Positions 1-5,589 of a stretch of 5,589 nucleotides of DNA are shown here, in pieces (position 1 is the first letter of the stretch; each line of letters opens with the position of its first letter). Where the stretch lies: the NCBI GenBank assembly GCA_027009605.1, contig JALVCY010000051.1, positions 1 to 5,589 of the forward strand, given 5' to 3'. The notes under the pieces were generated by a model, which saw nothing but the letters and a program-made list of their open reading frames with translations, did no database searches and had not been told where the DNA came from. Both the position numbers and the translations under genes were made by a program. The DNA comes from Saprospiraceae bacterium (GTDB taxonomy: Bacteria; Bacteroidota; Bacteroidia; Chitinophagales; Saprospiraceae).

Positions 1-265
1 TGGGGTGAAAATTGTATAGTTTAGAGTTTTTTGACAGATTTCTATTGTTGTGTGAATGCATCGAACCACGGATTCACTACTGTAAATGAATTGTATTCAT
101 ATCCAAATAGTATCTGTATTTTATTTGTTTTCTGATTTTTTATGTACCCCAACGGCCTTGTGTCAGTTTACGAAATGAATCAAATTTAGACGTAAGGACA
201 TTGTTAGGTAGCGAATAGTTATTTATTCCGGATATTTCTTATTTTATTTGCGGCAAACATACGAT
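1..265. other. Left flank without a recognisable gene
   Basis: No open frame of credible length or family resemblance is present. Short palindromes are visible: ATGAAT-TGT-ATTCAT (86-100) and TTTGC-G-GCAAA (247-257). The second lies just upstream of the rpn-like start codon. This stretch would have held the promoter of that gene, but no clear box remains. Confidence 0.4.
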
Positions 266-321
266 ATGAGTAAAAAAATCAAAAAACCCCACGATAAGTA
301 TTTCTCTGCGGCCTTTGCTTA

Positions 322-339
322 GGCATTGTGCAACAATAA
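322..339 (+). repeat. Left terminal inverted repeat of the MITE-like element
   Basis: An 18-bp terminus, GGCATTGTGCAACAATAA, immediately preceded by target duplication TTA at 319-321. It differs from the opposite end at one base (C334). The first 12 bases are identical at both ends. Confidence 0.8.
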
Positions 340-461
340 CCTACCCCATTATGCTTTATCTTTTTGCACTGCACTGCGTTACAAAATTGGTTATTATGCT
401 AGGCATAACGCCCACTTTTGTGCCTTGTTCAGTACAAAAATATTTTGCCTAATGGAGCATT

Positions 462-479
462 TTATTATTGCACAATGCC
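462..479 (-). repeat. Right terminal inverted repeat of the MITE-like element
   Basis: Read on the minus strand it is GGCATTGTGCAATAATAA, matching the left end at 17 of 18 positions. It is followed directly by the second TTA copy at 480-482 and then by resumed rpn-like coding sequence. Confidence 0.8.
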
Positions 480-604
480 TTATCGGTCTGTCGCTATCGG
501 ATTTTTAAAGGCCTTTCTTCCCAAGGAGTATTTGGACAAACTGGATGTTGATTCGATGGACCGGGTGTCCGGTAGTTTTATTAATGAACATCTGCAAGAA
601 TACA

Positions 605-619
605 GGTAGCCCTGCTACC
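605..619. repeat. Perfect small palindrome at the break point of the rpn pseudogene
   Basis: GGTAGC-CCT-GCTACC forms a perfect 6-bp stem with a 3-base loop. It overlaps the last recognisable codon of the N-terminal Rpn fragment and the TAG that follows. The stretch from here to about 690 has no family resemblance that I can see in any frame. It may be a scar or remnant of a deletion or insertion event. Confidence 0.5.
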
Positions 620-943
620 ATCGCTCTTCTCGCCTTGTCTAATCCCAAAATAATCTCACCTAAATAGGTACATTTATTCTGATTGTGTTCCTTAGCCATG
701 GTGCTCAAATTTGGTCGAAACGAGGAGTACGTGGTCAACCATGTCGGGCGGATTTTTTTTCGAGCGCAGGAGTACTATGACTTGGATGCGGGAGAGAACT
801 TTTTTAGGATTTCTTTCGTTTATTTACTGGAACTAGTAGAGATTCCGGAAGCAAAATGGCCGGCCTTTTTAAATCAATGACCAAAACCTGTAAAAAACAC
901 AGCCATGACACTTTATGACAGTATTCTAAAAAAAGGAGAAGAT

Positions 944-976
944 AAGGGCATGCAAAAGGGCATGCAAAAGGGCATG
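944..976 (+). repeat. 12-bp tandem repeat in the rpn pseudogene (KGMQ-coding)
   Basis: AAGGGCATGCAA is present as two perfect copies (944-955, 956-967) and a 9-base partial copy (968-976), encoding KGMQ-KGMQ-KGM. Short charged repeats of this kind are common between the body and C-terminal tail of Rpn-like proteins. The frame is lost immediately after the last copy: ATG-AAA-ACA here, where one extra G would give ATG-GAA-AAC-ACC (M-E-N-T) and join the downstream tail frame. Confidence 0.75.
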
Positions 977-1095
977 AAAACACCCTTCGTATCATTCAAT
1001 TACTAAAAGAAGGATGGTCTCCGGAAGAAGTTGCCAAGGAGTTGGATGTCGATGTTAGCTTTGTGAAGCAGATTTGGGATTCTTTGAATAATTAA

Positions 1096-1420
1096 CTCCC
1101 AATTGGGCATTTGTGAGCCCCTTGGTCGGTTACGCCGGCTCCATTCTGCCAAGAATCAAAGGGATAACTCTCCCTTCCGCAAGTAAGAGAGTTTCCCATA
1201 AGAAGAGTAAACCAAATAAAATTTTGTGGGCTCAAGAACAAACCAATATCTTCGACTTTACGGAGCGAACTTTTTGTTTATGATTCTTTGACAAATCCCG
1301 TGACAGACCGAGTTGATAATAAATTCTAATTAACAAAGTGACACCAAATATTTAAAGATTCTGCCATAAAAAACCCCAAATCCCCTTTGGAAATGCTACC
1401 GTACAAACACAAGTCATAAT
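1096..1420. other. Intergenic stretch without a recognisable gene
   Basis: After the end of the rpn-like remnant no open frame with family resemblance is visible on either strand. The stretch contains an imperfect hairpin (1161-1197) and a weak GAGCC/GGCTC pair (1115-1119 with 1137-1141). A short CCAAA-TCCCC-TTTGG stem lies at 1376-1390. No convincing promoter or tRNA was found. Confidence 0.5.
1161..1197. repeat. Imperfect hairpin in the intergenic region
   Basis: GGGATAACTCTC (1161-1172) pairs with GAGAGTTTCCC (1187-1197), giving 11 base pairs with a single bulged T (1165) around a 14-base loop. There is no T-run after it on the plus strand, so it does not look like a standard terminator there. 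Its function is unknown; it may be a remnant or a structured transcript segment. Confidence 0.45.
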
Positions 1421-1425
1421 GAAAA

Positions 1426-1516
1426 CCGTTGGTTTTAACCAACGGACAGAAAACAAGCCCATAAGGGGCTTTAGCCCCATTGACTTGCCAAGAAAAAAAA
1501 ATACGGCTAAAGCCGG
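1426..1516. repeat. Cluster of REP-like palindromes
   Basis: Three perfect palindromes lie within 91 bp. CCGTTGGTTTTAACCAACGG (1426-1445) has a 9-bp stem. GGGGCTTTAGCCCC (1465-1478) has a 6-bp stem. CGGCTAAAGCCG (1504-1515) has a 5-bp stem. The cores of the second and third (GGCTTTAGCC and GGCTAAAGCC) are reverse complements of each other, so the two can also pair as a larger inverted pair. This is the layout of bacterial interspersed REP pairs, which are often spread by RAYT (TnpA-REP) transposases encoded elsewhere. Read on the minus strand, the third palindrome is followed by T-A-T9 and could act as a second terminator behind the protease gene. The REP identity is inferred from structure only. 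Confidence 0.55.
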
Positions 1517-1542
1517 CTTCTTACTCAGTTTTGGTCGGCAAT

Positions 1543-1571
1543 AAAAAAAGGGGCGCTAAGATAAGCGCCCC
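1543..1571 (-). terminator. Rho-independent terminator of the M16 protease gene
   Basis: On the minus strand GGGGCGCT (1571-1564) and AGCGCCCC (1557-1550) form a perfect 8-bp GC-rich stem with a 6-base loop. Seven T residues follow (1549-1543). It begins 7 bp after the protease stop codon. The plus-strand reading lacks a T-run, so it is directional. Confidence 0.92.
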
Positions 1572-1578
1572 TAAATAG

Positions 1579-4335
1579 TTAAGGCTTCGTATTGTTTTTT
1601 TCAAAATCTCCGGCTTTAATCATCACAAATTTCTTTGGATTGACATGCCTTTTCATAGCCGCATTGATTTGAGCAGTTGTAAGATTTTTGATTTTGTCTT
1701 CAAATCGGGCACTCCATTTCATCTCTCTATTGATAAACAAATTGCTTTCCAAAGAGCGGCTGAGTGTCCGGTCGGATGAGCGGCTGACCACTTGGCTTTG
1801 GAGATAACCGGATTTAGCAGCTTCGACTTCTTCGTCCGTAAATCCTTCGGTTAACATTTTTTGGATTTCTTCATTATAGGCCTTTTCTAGTTTTTTGACA
1901 TTTTCAGGGGCATAGATGGCGTACGAGCCAAAAGCTCCTGCTTTATCCAAACTACTACCATAGAGCCAAGACCCAACCCCATAACTCAATCCTTCTTTTT
2001 GCCGGATTCTGGTGGCTAGACGAGAGTTTAGGAAGCCGCCCCCCAAAATAAAATTGCCTAAGGTCAAGGCGGCATAGTCCGGGTCGTCCTGATTTAACTT
2101 TAGATTTTGTTGAACCAAAAACAAGGCGTTGGATTTGTCCGGCGTATTGATATTTTTGTTCACAGCCGGCGCATCGTAAAACTCCGATTTGATTCTTTTG
2201 TACTTAGTGGGGCTCTTCCAATTACTTAGTTCTCCGGACAAAGTATTTTTAATTTTACTTTCGTCAAAATCCCCTACGACAGCTACTGTTGCATTGGAAG
2301 CACCATAGAAGTTTTTATAAAAATCCTTGACTTCTTGGAGTGTTACTTTCTTGTAAGCATCAATGTCTTCTTTGAAGTCGGAGACGTATCTCGGGTCGTT
2401 TTTGTCGTATTTAGGAGTGGTGTGTTTTTCTAGTTCTAAGCTCGCAATAGCTTGTGGGTCAGACTGTTGTGATTCAATATCTGCAAGATCTTCTTGGATT
2501 AACTTGTCAAATTCATCCTTTGGGAAAGCCGGATTCTTTAAGATGTCAAACACCAATTGAATGGTCTTGTCCAAATTTTCATTTTCTGTTTCAATATTTA
2601 CCGTAAGGCCATAGTAGCCTCCCCAAAAAGAGACCCGCGCCTTCAATGCGTCAAATTTATCTTGGATTTGTTGGCGTGTCATGGATTTGGTGCCTTTGTT
2701 GAGCATGTCGGCGGCAAGTTCTGCAGCGGTTGCTTTTCCCGAAAGGGATTTCAAGTTACCAAATCTAAAACGCATTCTGGCAGTCACTGCATTTCCGCGA
2801 TTTTCTTTTTTCAGAAGTGCAATTTTGGCTCCGGACTTCAGGGTGACGGTATGAGTTCTATTTTGAATATTCGCAGGAGACGGGTCAAATGCTTCGCCTT
2901 TGGCCACTTCCTTTCTGCCTTTATAGTTTTTAACTAATTCGGCCACGTCCGGGGCTTCCGGGATGATGGCTCTATCCGGATGTTGGGTCGGAATAAATGC
3001 TCCAACCGTACGATTGGAAGGTTTGAGATATTTTTTGGCCACATTATAGACATCATCGGGCGTTACTTTTTCGATGGCATCTCGATATAAGAAAAGCAAA
3101 CGCCAATCTCCTTGGGCAATATACGAGCTCATATAAATGCCGATTCGATTGGCATCGTTGAAATTCAAATTCCAATGTTTCAGAATCCGCTGTTTAGCCC
3201 TATCTACTTCTTCCTTAGTAGGTGGCTTGGCTGTGATATTATCCAAAATATCAAGCATCGTTTTTTGGGCGTCTTTCAAATCTTTAGATGTGCGCACGTC
3301 AGCATTGATGTAAAGATAACCGGGCTCTCTCAAAGCCGGTGCATGTCCCCAAACGCCGGTTGATTTTTCCGATTCAACCATCGCTTTGTATAAGCGGCCG
3401 GAAGGCTCGTTGGTTAAGATATCTTCGAGTATTTGGACGGGGGCAAAATCAGGGTGCGTCCCGCTCGGAATATGATAGGCACAAGAAGTGACTTGTAAGT
3501 CTCCGACCCGTTTTAGGGTGACATGGCGCTCGCCATCTTGTGTGGGTTCCCGGGTGTAGGTTGGGTAAAGGGGGACTTTGCGCTCGGGCTTGGGTATGGG
3601 GCTAAAAAATTTGTCAATGAGTTTCAGTGTTTTGGCGGGGTCTATTTTTCCGGCGACTAACAAAACGGCATTATCCGGCTGGTAATATTTGTGGTAAAAA
3701 GCTTGCAATCTTTCAATAGGTACATCTTCAATATCGGAGCGTGCACCAATGGTGCTTTTTCCATAATTATGCCAAAGGAAGGCGGTCGAAAGGACTCTTT
3801 CATATAAGATGCCACCCGGGTCGTTTTCACCCATTTCAAATTCATTTCGGACAACAGTCATTTCTGTTTCCAAGTCTTTTTTGGCGATGAAGGAGTTGAT
3901 CATCCTGTCGGCTTCCAAGTCGAGCGCCCATTCCAAATTCTCATCGGTAGCAGAAAAAGACTCGAAATAATTGGTGCGGTCATACCAAGTAGTACCATTT
4001 GGGCTGGCTCCGTGTTCGGTTAATTCGGCAGGAATATTTTTGTGCTTGGGCGTACCTTTAAAGACCATGTGTTCCAATAGGTGAGCCATGCCGGTTTCGC
4101 CATAACCTTCAAACCTAGAGCCCACCAAATAGGTGATGTTTACAGTAATTTTGGGCTTAGATTGGTCAGGAAACAGTAGAACACGGAGACCGTTTTGGAG
4201 TTGATATTCGGTAATACCTTCGACGGAAGTCACTTTTTTTATTCCGTTAGGCAGTGTCTGGGCTTGCGCCAAAAAAGAAGTACAGGCAATCGCTAAGGCA
4301 AGCAATAGTGTACGGAGAGTGGGTTTAAAATTCAT
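1579..4335 (-). CDS. Exported M16 family zinc metallopeptidase (pitrilysin/insulinase-like), two-domain
   Basis: A protein of 918 residues. M16 peptidases are zinc-dependent enzymes that enclose and cut peptides between two clam-like halves. Residues 1-25 look like a Sec signal peptide (K4, R8, a hydrophobic stretch from L10, AQA before Q26), suggesting a periplasmic or outer-envelope protein. A lipobox at C18 (A-I-A-C) is possible but weaker. The first half is catalytic: HLLEH at 85-89 is the inverted zinc motif (H85, E88, H89), with E165 in VVRNEFE as the probable third ligand, 76 residues on. An M16C-like region follows at about 205-390. The second half (about 495-850) repeats the fold without HxxEH and carries the substrate-binding R/Y pair region RQKEGLSYGV (R778, Y785). 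The length fits fused two-half bacterial family members, so no partner subunit is needed. The ATG at 4333-4335 is chosen because the signal peptide follows directly. The gene ends at a strong terminator. The physiological substrate cannot be read from sequence. Confidence 0.96.
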   Translation of the reverse strand: MNFKPTLRTLLLALAIACTSFLAQAQTLPNGIKKVTSVEGITEYQLQNGLRVLLFPDQSKPKITVNITYLVGSRFEGYGETGMAHLLEHMVFKGTPKHKNIPAELTEHGASPNGTTWYDRTNYFESFSATDENLEWALDLEADRMINSFIAKKDLETEMTVVRNEFEMGENDPGGILYERVLSTAFLWHNYGKSTIGARSDIEDVPIERLQAFYHKYYQPDNAVLLVAGKIDPAKTLKLIDKFFSPIPKPERKVPLYPTYTREPTQDGERHVTLKRVGDLQVTSCAYHIPSGTHPDFAPVQILEDILTNEPSGRLYKAMVESEKSTGVWGHAPALREPGYLYINADVRTSKDLKDAQKTMLDILDNITAKPPTKEEVDRAKQRILKHWNLNFNDANRIGIYMSSYIAQGDWRLLFLYRDAIEKVTPDDVYNVAKKYLKPSNRTVGAFIPTQHPDRAIIPEAPDVAELVKNYKGRKEVAKGEAFDPSPANIQNRTHTVTLKSGAKIALLKKENRGNAVTARMRFRFGNLKSLSGKATAAELAADMLNKGTKSMTRQQIQDKFDALKARVSFWGGYYGLTVNIETENENLDKTIQLVFDILKNPAFPKDEFDKLIQEDLADIESQQSDPQAIASLELEKHTTPKYDKNDPRYVSDFKEDIDAYKKVTLQEVKDFYKNFYGASNATVAVVGDFDESKIKNTLSGELSNWKSPTKYKRIKSEFYDAPAVNKNINTPDKSNALFLVQQNLKLNQDDPDYAALTLGNFILGGGFLNSRLATRIRQKEGLSYGVGSWLYGSSLDKAGAFGSYAIYAPENVKKLEKAYNEEIQKMLTEGFTDEEVEAAKSGYLQSQVVSRSSDRTLSRSLESNLFINREMKWSARFEDKIKNLTTAQINAAMKRHVNPKKFVMIKAGDFEKNNTKP

Positions 4336-4597
4336 AATTGGAATTCATTTTAGGTGGTTAATGTTTGTAATAATCGATTCAATGGATGGGGTCGAGCCAA
4401 AGCAAACTATGTTTGGGGGCACTGTAAATAGTCCGGCGCTAAAACGGGAGAAATCCCAAATCATCACTAAACCGAAAAAACGCCTTGGTTGATACACTCA
4501 CAAACCCAATTCGTTCTGAGTATAACAACGGATTTTGGCGCTCGCTTGTATTTATAAGGATGGTTTTAAACATAAAAAGTTGCAGCACATAGTGATT
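4336..4597. other. Intergenic region between the kinase and protease genes
   Basis: This 262-bp gap between two co-directional minus-strand genes presumably holds the protease leader and perhaps its promoter. I see no Shine-Dalgarno site before the protease ATG; the bases just upstream are AT-rich, as is usual in Bacteroidota. No full TAnnTTTG box stands out; ATAGTTTGC at about 4404-4412 on the minus strand is one base short of it. No strong terminator follows the kinase stop, so read-through into the protease gene cannot be excluded. Confidence 0.4.
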
Positions 4598-5428
4598 TTA
4601 GGAATGAAACTCAATCAATCCGTCAATCGGCTTGCGCAAAAATACCCCGGGTAAAAGGTGGTTTTGCTCGAGTATTTCTTCGATTCTGTTTCGGAAAATA
4701 TAGGAGATAGAACCGATAAAATGTACCGGTATAGAGGTGGTAACTTGGTATTTTTTTAGATTCCGGTCTATAAATTCCTGAAAGACATTGGCTACTAATT
4801 TTTTAATAGCGGGATTGGAGCGGTGGGCAACGGCAAATTCGGCGAAAGCGGCGATTTCCCGGTTGGGAGCTTTAGATTGGTAAATTCTTTGGATGAGTTG
4901 GTTTCTGGAAAGCTGATATTGGTCTTGAAAAGCAATGGTCAGTTCCGGCGGCAACTCCCGATAAAAAAAAGAGCGCAAAACTTCCTTGCCTATGGCAAAT
5001 CCCCCCCCTTCATCACCGAGCAAATAACCAAGATTGGATACGTGGTCGATAATCTTTGTACCGTTGAACAGACAAGAATTAGAGCCGGTACCGAGTATGG
5101 CCACCATGGACGCTTTGCCTTGCGATGTGGCGCGTGCGGCTCCTAATAGGTCATCTTGTACTTGAATTTTGGCTTCCGGAAAAAGTTGACTTAAGACTTC
5201 TTTGGCGGTCGAAATGGCTTGCTCTGTCGAACAGCCCGCCCCATAAAAAAAGACTTCTTGAACCGACTCGGTGGGTCTGTCAGGGTGGTTTATATAAGAA
5301 TCTATAAAGGGTTGATAATCAGTGGCTAATGGGTTGAATCCAACGGTTTTTAATTGGATAATTTTTCTGTCTTTTCCAACAAAAACAAAGTCTGCTTTGG
5401 TTGAGCCGCTATCAATAATCGCCTTCAT
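4598..5428 (-). CDS. BadF/BadG/BcrA/BcrD-type ATPase, N-acetylglucosamine kinase-like
   Basis: A 276-residue cytoplasmic protein of the ASKHA (actin/hexokinase/Hsp70) fold, near the usual length for this family. The ATP-binding motifs are in order. Phosphate-1 is DSGSTKADF at 6-14. The acidic DD at 92-93 sits in QDDLLGAARA. Phosphate-2 is LGTGSNSCLFNG at 112-123. The conserved GYLLGDEGGGFAIGK is at 134-148. An adenosine-type FIGSISYIF is at 237-245. The C-terminus, KPIDGLIEFHS, matches the closing motif seen in many Bacteroidota members. Family members phosphorylate amino sugars such as N-acetylglucosamine in cell-wall recycling, although the Pfam family also includes ATPase activators of 2-hydroxyacyl-CoA dehydratases. 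The lack of a CxxC-type iron-sulfur pair and the presence of sugar-kinase motifs favour the sugar kinase. The substrate is not proven. The ATG at 5426-5428 is chosen because the phosphate-1 motif starts five residues later, leaving no room for a later start. The protease gene lies downstream on the same strand. Confidence 0.92.
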   Translation of the reverse strand: MKAIIDSGSTKADFVFVGKDRKIIQLKTVGFNPLATDYQPFIDSYINHPDRPTESVQEVFFYGAGCSTEQAISTAKEVLSQLFPEAKIQVQDDLLGAARATSQGKASMVAILGTGSNSCLFNGTKIIDHVSNLGYLLGDEGGGFAIGKEVLRSFFYRELPPELTIAFQDQYQLSRNQLIQRIYQSKAPNREIAAFAEFAVAHRSNPAIKKLVANVFQEFIDRNLKKYQVTTSIPVHFIGSISYIFRNRIEEILEQNHLLPGVFLRKPIDGLIEFHS

Positions 5429-5440
5429 CTGGTTTTTGCC

Positions 5441-5448
5441 GAAAGGTA
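5441..5448 (-). promoter_or_regulatory. Possible Bacteroidota -7 promoter box for the kinase gene
   Basis: On the minus strand TACCTTTC matches 7 of 8 positions of the Bacteroidota consensus TAnnTTTG and lies 12 bp before the kinase ATG. That would give a very short leader. A matching -33 TTG at the proper distance is not evident. The box also lies in the loop of a GCCG/CGGC stem (5438-5452), so the match could be coincidental. Confidence 0.33.
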
Positions 5449-5498
5449 CGGCTTTTTTTTTGATTGGGGCGATGTCTTTTGCGTTTAATTTTGAAGAA

Positions 5499-5577
5499 GT
5501 TGAGACGTTCGCCTTCGGCTCACTAGGTTGAGAACTCGTCCTGCGGACTTCGTGGTTGAGAGCTTCGCAGGTTGAGA
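5499..5577. repeat. Degenerate GTTGAGA-headed repeat array
   Basis: GTTGAGA occurs four times, at 5499, 5527, 5555 and 5571 (spacing 28, 28 and 16 bp). The first two units each carry a small hairpin 11-12 bases after the unit start: GCC-TTC-GGC (5511-5519) and GTCC-TGC-GGAC (5538-5548). The arm bases differ but pairing is kept. The third unit is short and holds only GC-TTC-GC. The array lies upstream of the kinase gene and may run past the window edge. It has no long open frame on the plus strand. It resembles short interspersed repeats rather than CRISPR, since the spacers are not unique and the repeats are too short. Confidence 0.6.
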
Positions 5578-5589
5578 CGATATGGGATT

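Larger units (their letters stand above)
322..479. mobile_element. MITE-like non-autonomous element, 158 bp, inserted in the rpn-like gene
   Basis: The element is bounded by inverted repeats GGCATTGTGCAACAATAA (322-339) and its near-complement (462-479), matching at 17 of 18 positions. Weaker similarity reaches inward to about 33 bp (a shared CCATTA-GC block). Both ends are flanked by TTA (319-321 and 480-482), a 3-bp target-site duplication. Deleting the element plus one TTA joins GCT-TA to T-CGG and restores an uninterrupted Rpn-like reading frame (FSAAFA then YRSVAIGFLKAFLP), so the boundaries are supported independently by the host gene. No transposase is encoded inside; short open frames crossing it are not credible. 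It would have to be mobilised by a transposase elsewhere. A TNA-type duplication is known for the IS1031 subgroup of the IS5 family, but assigning a parent family on that alone is a guess. Confidence 0.8.
266..1095 (+). pseudogene. Rpn family recombination-promoting nuclease / Transposase_31 (PF04754-like), multiply disrupted pseudogene
   Basis: Intact Rpn proteins are PD-(D/E)XK DNA endonucleases of roughly 300 residues, linked to recombination and, in some bacteria, phage defence. Here only pieces survive. The ATG at 266 opens 18 codons starting MSKKIKKPHDKYFSAAF, a typical start for the family, then TAG at 320-322 where a small mobile element begins. Reading resumes at 481-606 (YRSVAIGFLKAFLPKEY, then a GSFINEHLQEYR stretch) up to TAG 607-609. 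In the family, the next residues (SDLL and onward) carry the nuclease active site; these are missing. The C-terminal part resumes by about 692-698 (LKFGRNEEY, FVYLLELVEIPEAKW), hits TGA at 878-880, and continues in the same frame (PKPVKNTAMTLYDSILKKGEDKG). It then has KGMQKGM repeats, a one-base frameshift near 976 and a last helical tail (IIQLLKEGWSPEEVAKELDV) ending with TAA at 1093-1095. Family assignment rests on recalled motif similarity, not a search. The active site is absent, so no nuclease activity is expected. Confidence 0.82.

Noticed and set aside
243..250. TTTATTTG upstream of the rpn-like ATG as a -7 promoter box
   Set aside because: It lacks the conserved A at the second position and has no TTG at the -33 distance; in AT-rich DNA this is a chance-level match.
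326..508. Open frame of 60 codons on the plus strand across the MITE-like element
   Set aside because: It starts inside the left inverted repeat and reads through the element into the rpn-like sequence in the wrong frame; no family resemblance.
505..738. Minus-strand frame of 77 codons opposite the rpn-like fragments
   Set aside because: The plus-strand reading matches Rpn-like motifs, while this frame is its antisense shadow with no recognisable domain.
1115..1141. GAGCC/GGCTC pair as terminator of the rpn-like gene
   Set aside because: Only five base pairs, a 17-base loop and no T-run follow.
2557..2937. Plus-strand frame of 126 codons
   Set aside because: It lies entirely antisense to the well-supported M16 protease and resembles no known family.
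4325..4348. Seven-codon minus-strand frame overlapping the protease start
   Set aside because: The ATG 13 bp upstream is out of frame and gives a tiny product; such frames are expected by chance in AT-rich leaders.
4823..5146. Plus-strand frame of 107 codons
   Set aside because: It is antisense to the kinase gene, which carries clear ordered ATP-binding motifs.
5499..5577. CRISPR array
   Set aside because: The shared part is only 7 bp, the spacing is irregular (28, 28, 16) and the intervening parts resemble each other structurally.
5486..5589. Open minus-strand frame entering from the right edge and ending at TAA, possibly the tail of an upstream gene
   Set aside because: It coincides with the GTTGAGA repeat array and its Ser/Gln/Leu-rich translation has no domain; a repeat-derived open frame is more likely, although the neighbouring sequence is not visible.

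Overview
The window looks like chromosomal DNA from a Bacteroidota bacterium, possibly of the Saprospiria type. This is inferred from the moderately AT-rich sequence, the absence of clear Shine-Dalgarno sites, the signal peptide ending AQA-Q, and the gene types present. No ribosomal or other marker gene is present to confirm it.

Two intact genes lie on the minus strand. At 4598-5428 is a BadF/BadG/N-acetylglucosamine-kinase-like ATPase, a sugar kinase of the ASKHA fold. At 1579-4335 is a large exported two-domain M16 (pitrilysin/insulinase-like) zinc protease with an intact HxxEH site. The protease ends at a strong intrinsic terminator (1543-1571). A gap of about 260 bp separates the two genes, so co-transcription is possible but not shown. 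No functional link is evident beyond a general cell-envelope or recycling theme.

The left part (266-1095) holds a decayed plus-strand gene of the Rpn / Transposase_31 family (recombination-promoting nuclease). Four lesions are readable. A 158-bp MITE-like element with 18-bp terminal inverted repeats and a TTA target duplication sits inside the N-terminal coding sequence (322-479). The nuclease core is lost after about 606. There is an in-frame TGA at 878-880. There is a one-base frameshift at about 976, at the end of a 12-bp tandem repeat. Removing the element and one TTA on paper joins the two N-terminal pieces exactly in frame, which is the best evidence for both the insertion and the gene.

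The stretch 1096-1578 has no gene. It holds an imperfect hairpin (1161-1197), a cluster of REP-like palindromes (1426-1516) and the protease terminator. The right edge (5499-5577) carries a degenerate array of GTTGAGA-headed units spaced 28, 28 and 16 bp, the first two with a small hairpin at nearly the same place; it may continue past the window. Positions 1-265 show no convincing gene.

I see no intact new defence or multi-gene system. The most informative novelty is the small non-autonomous element caught inside the rpn-like pseudogene.
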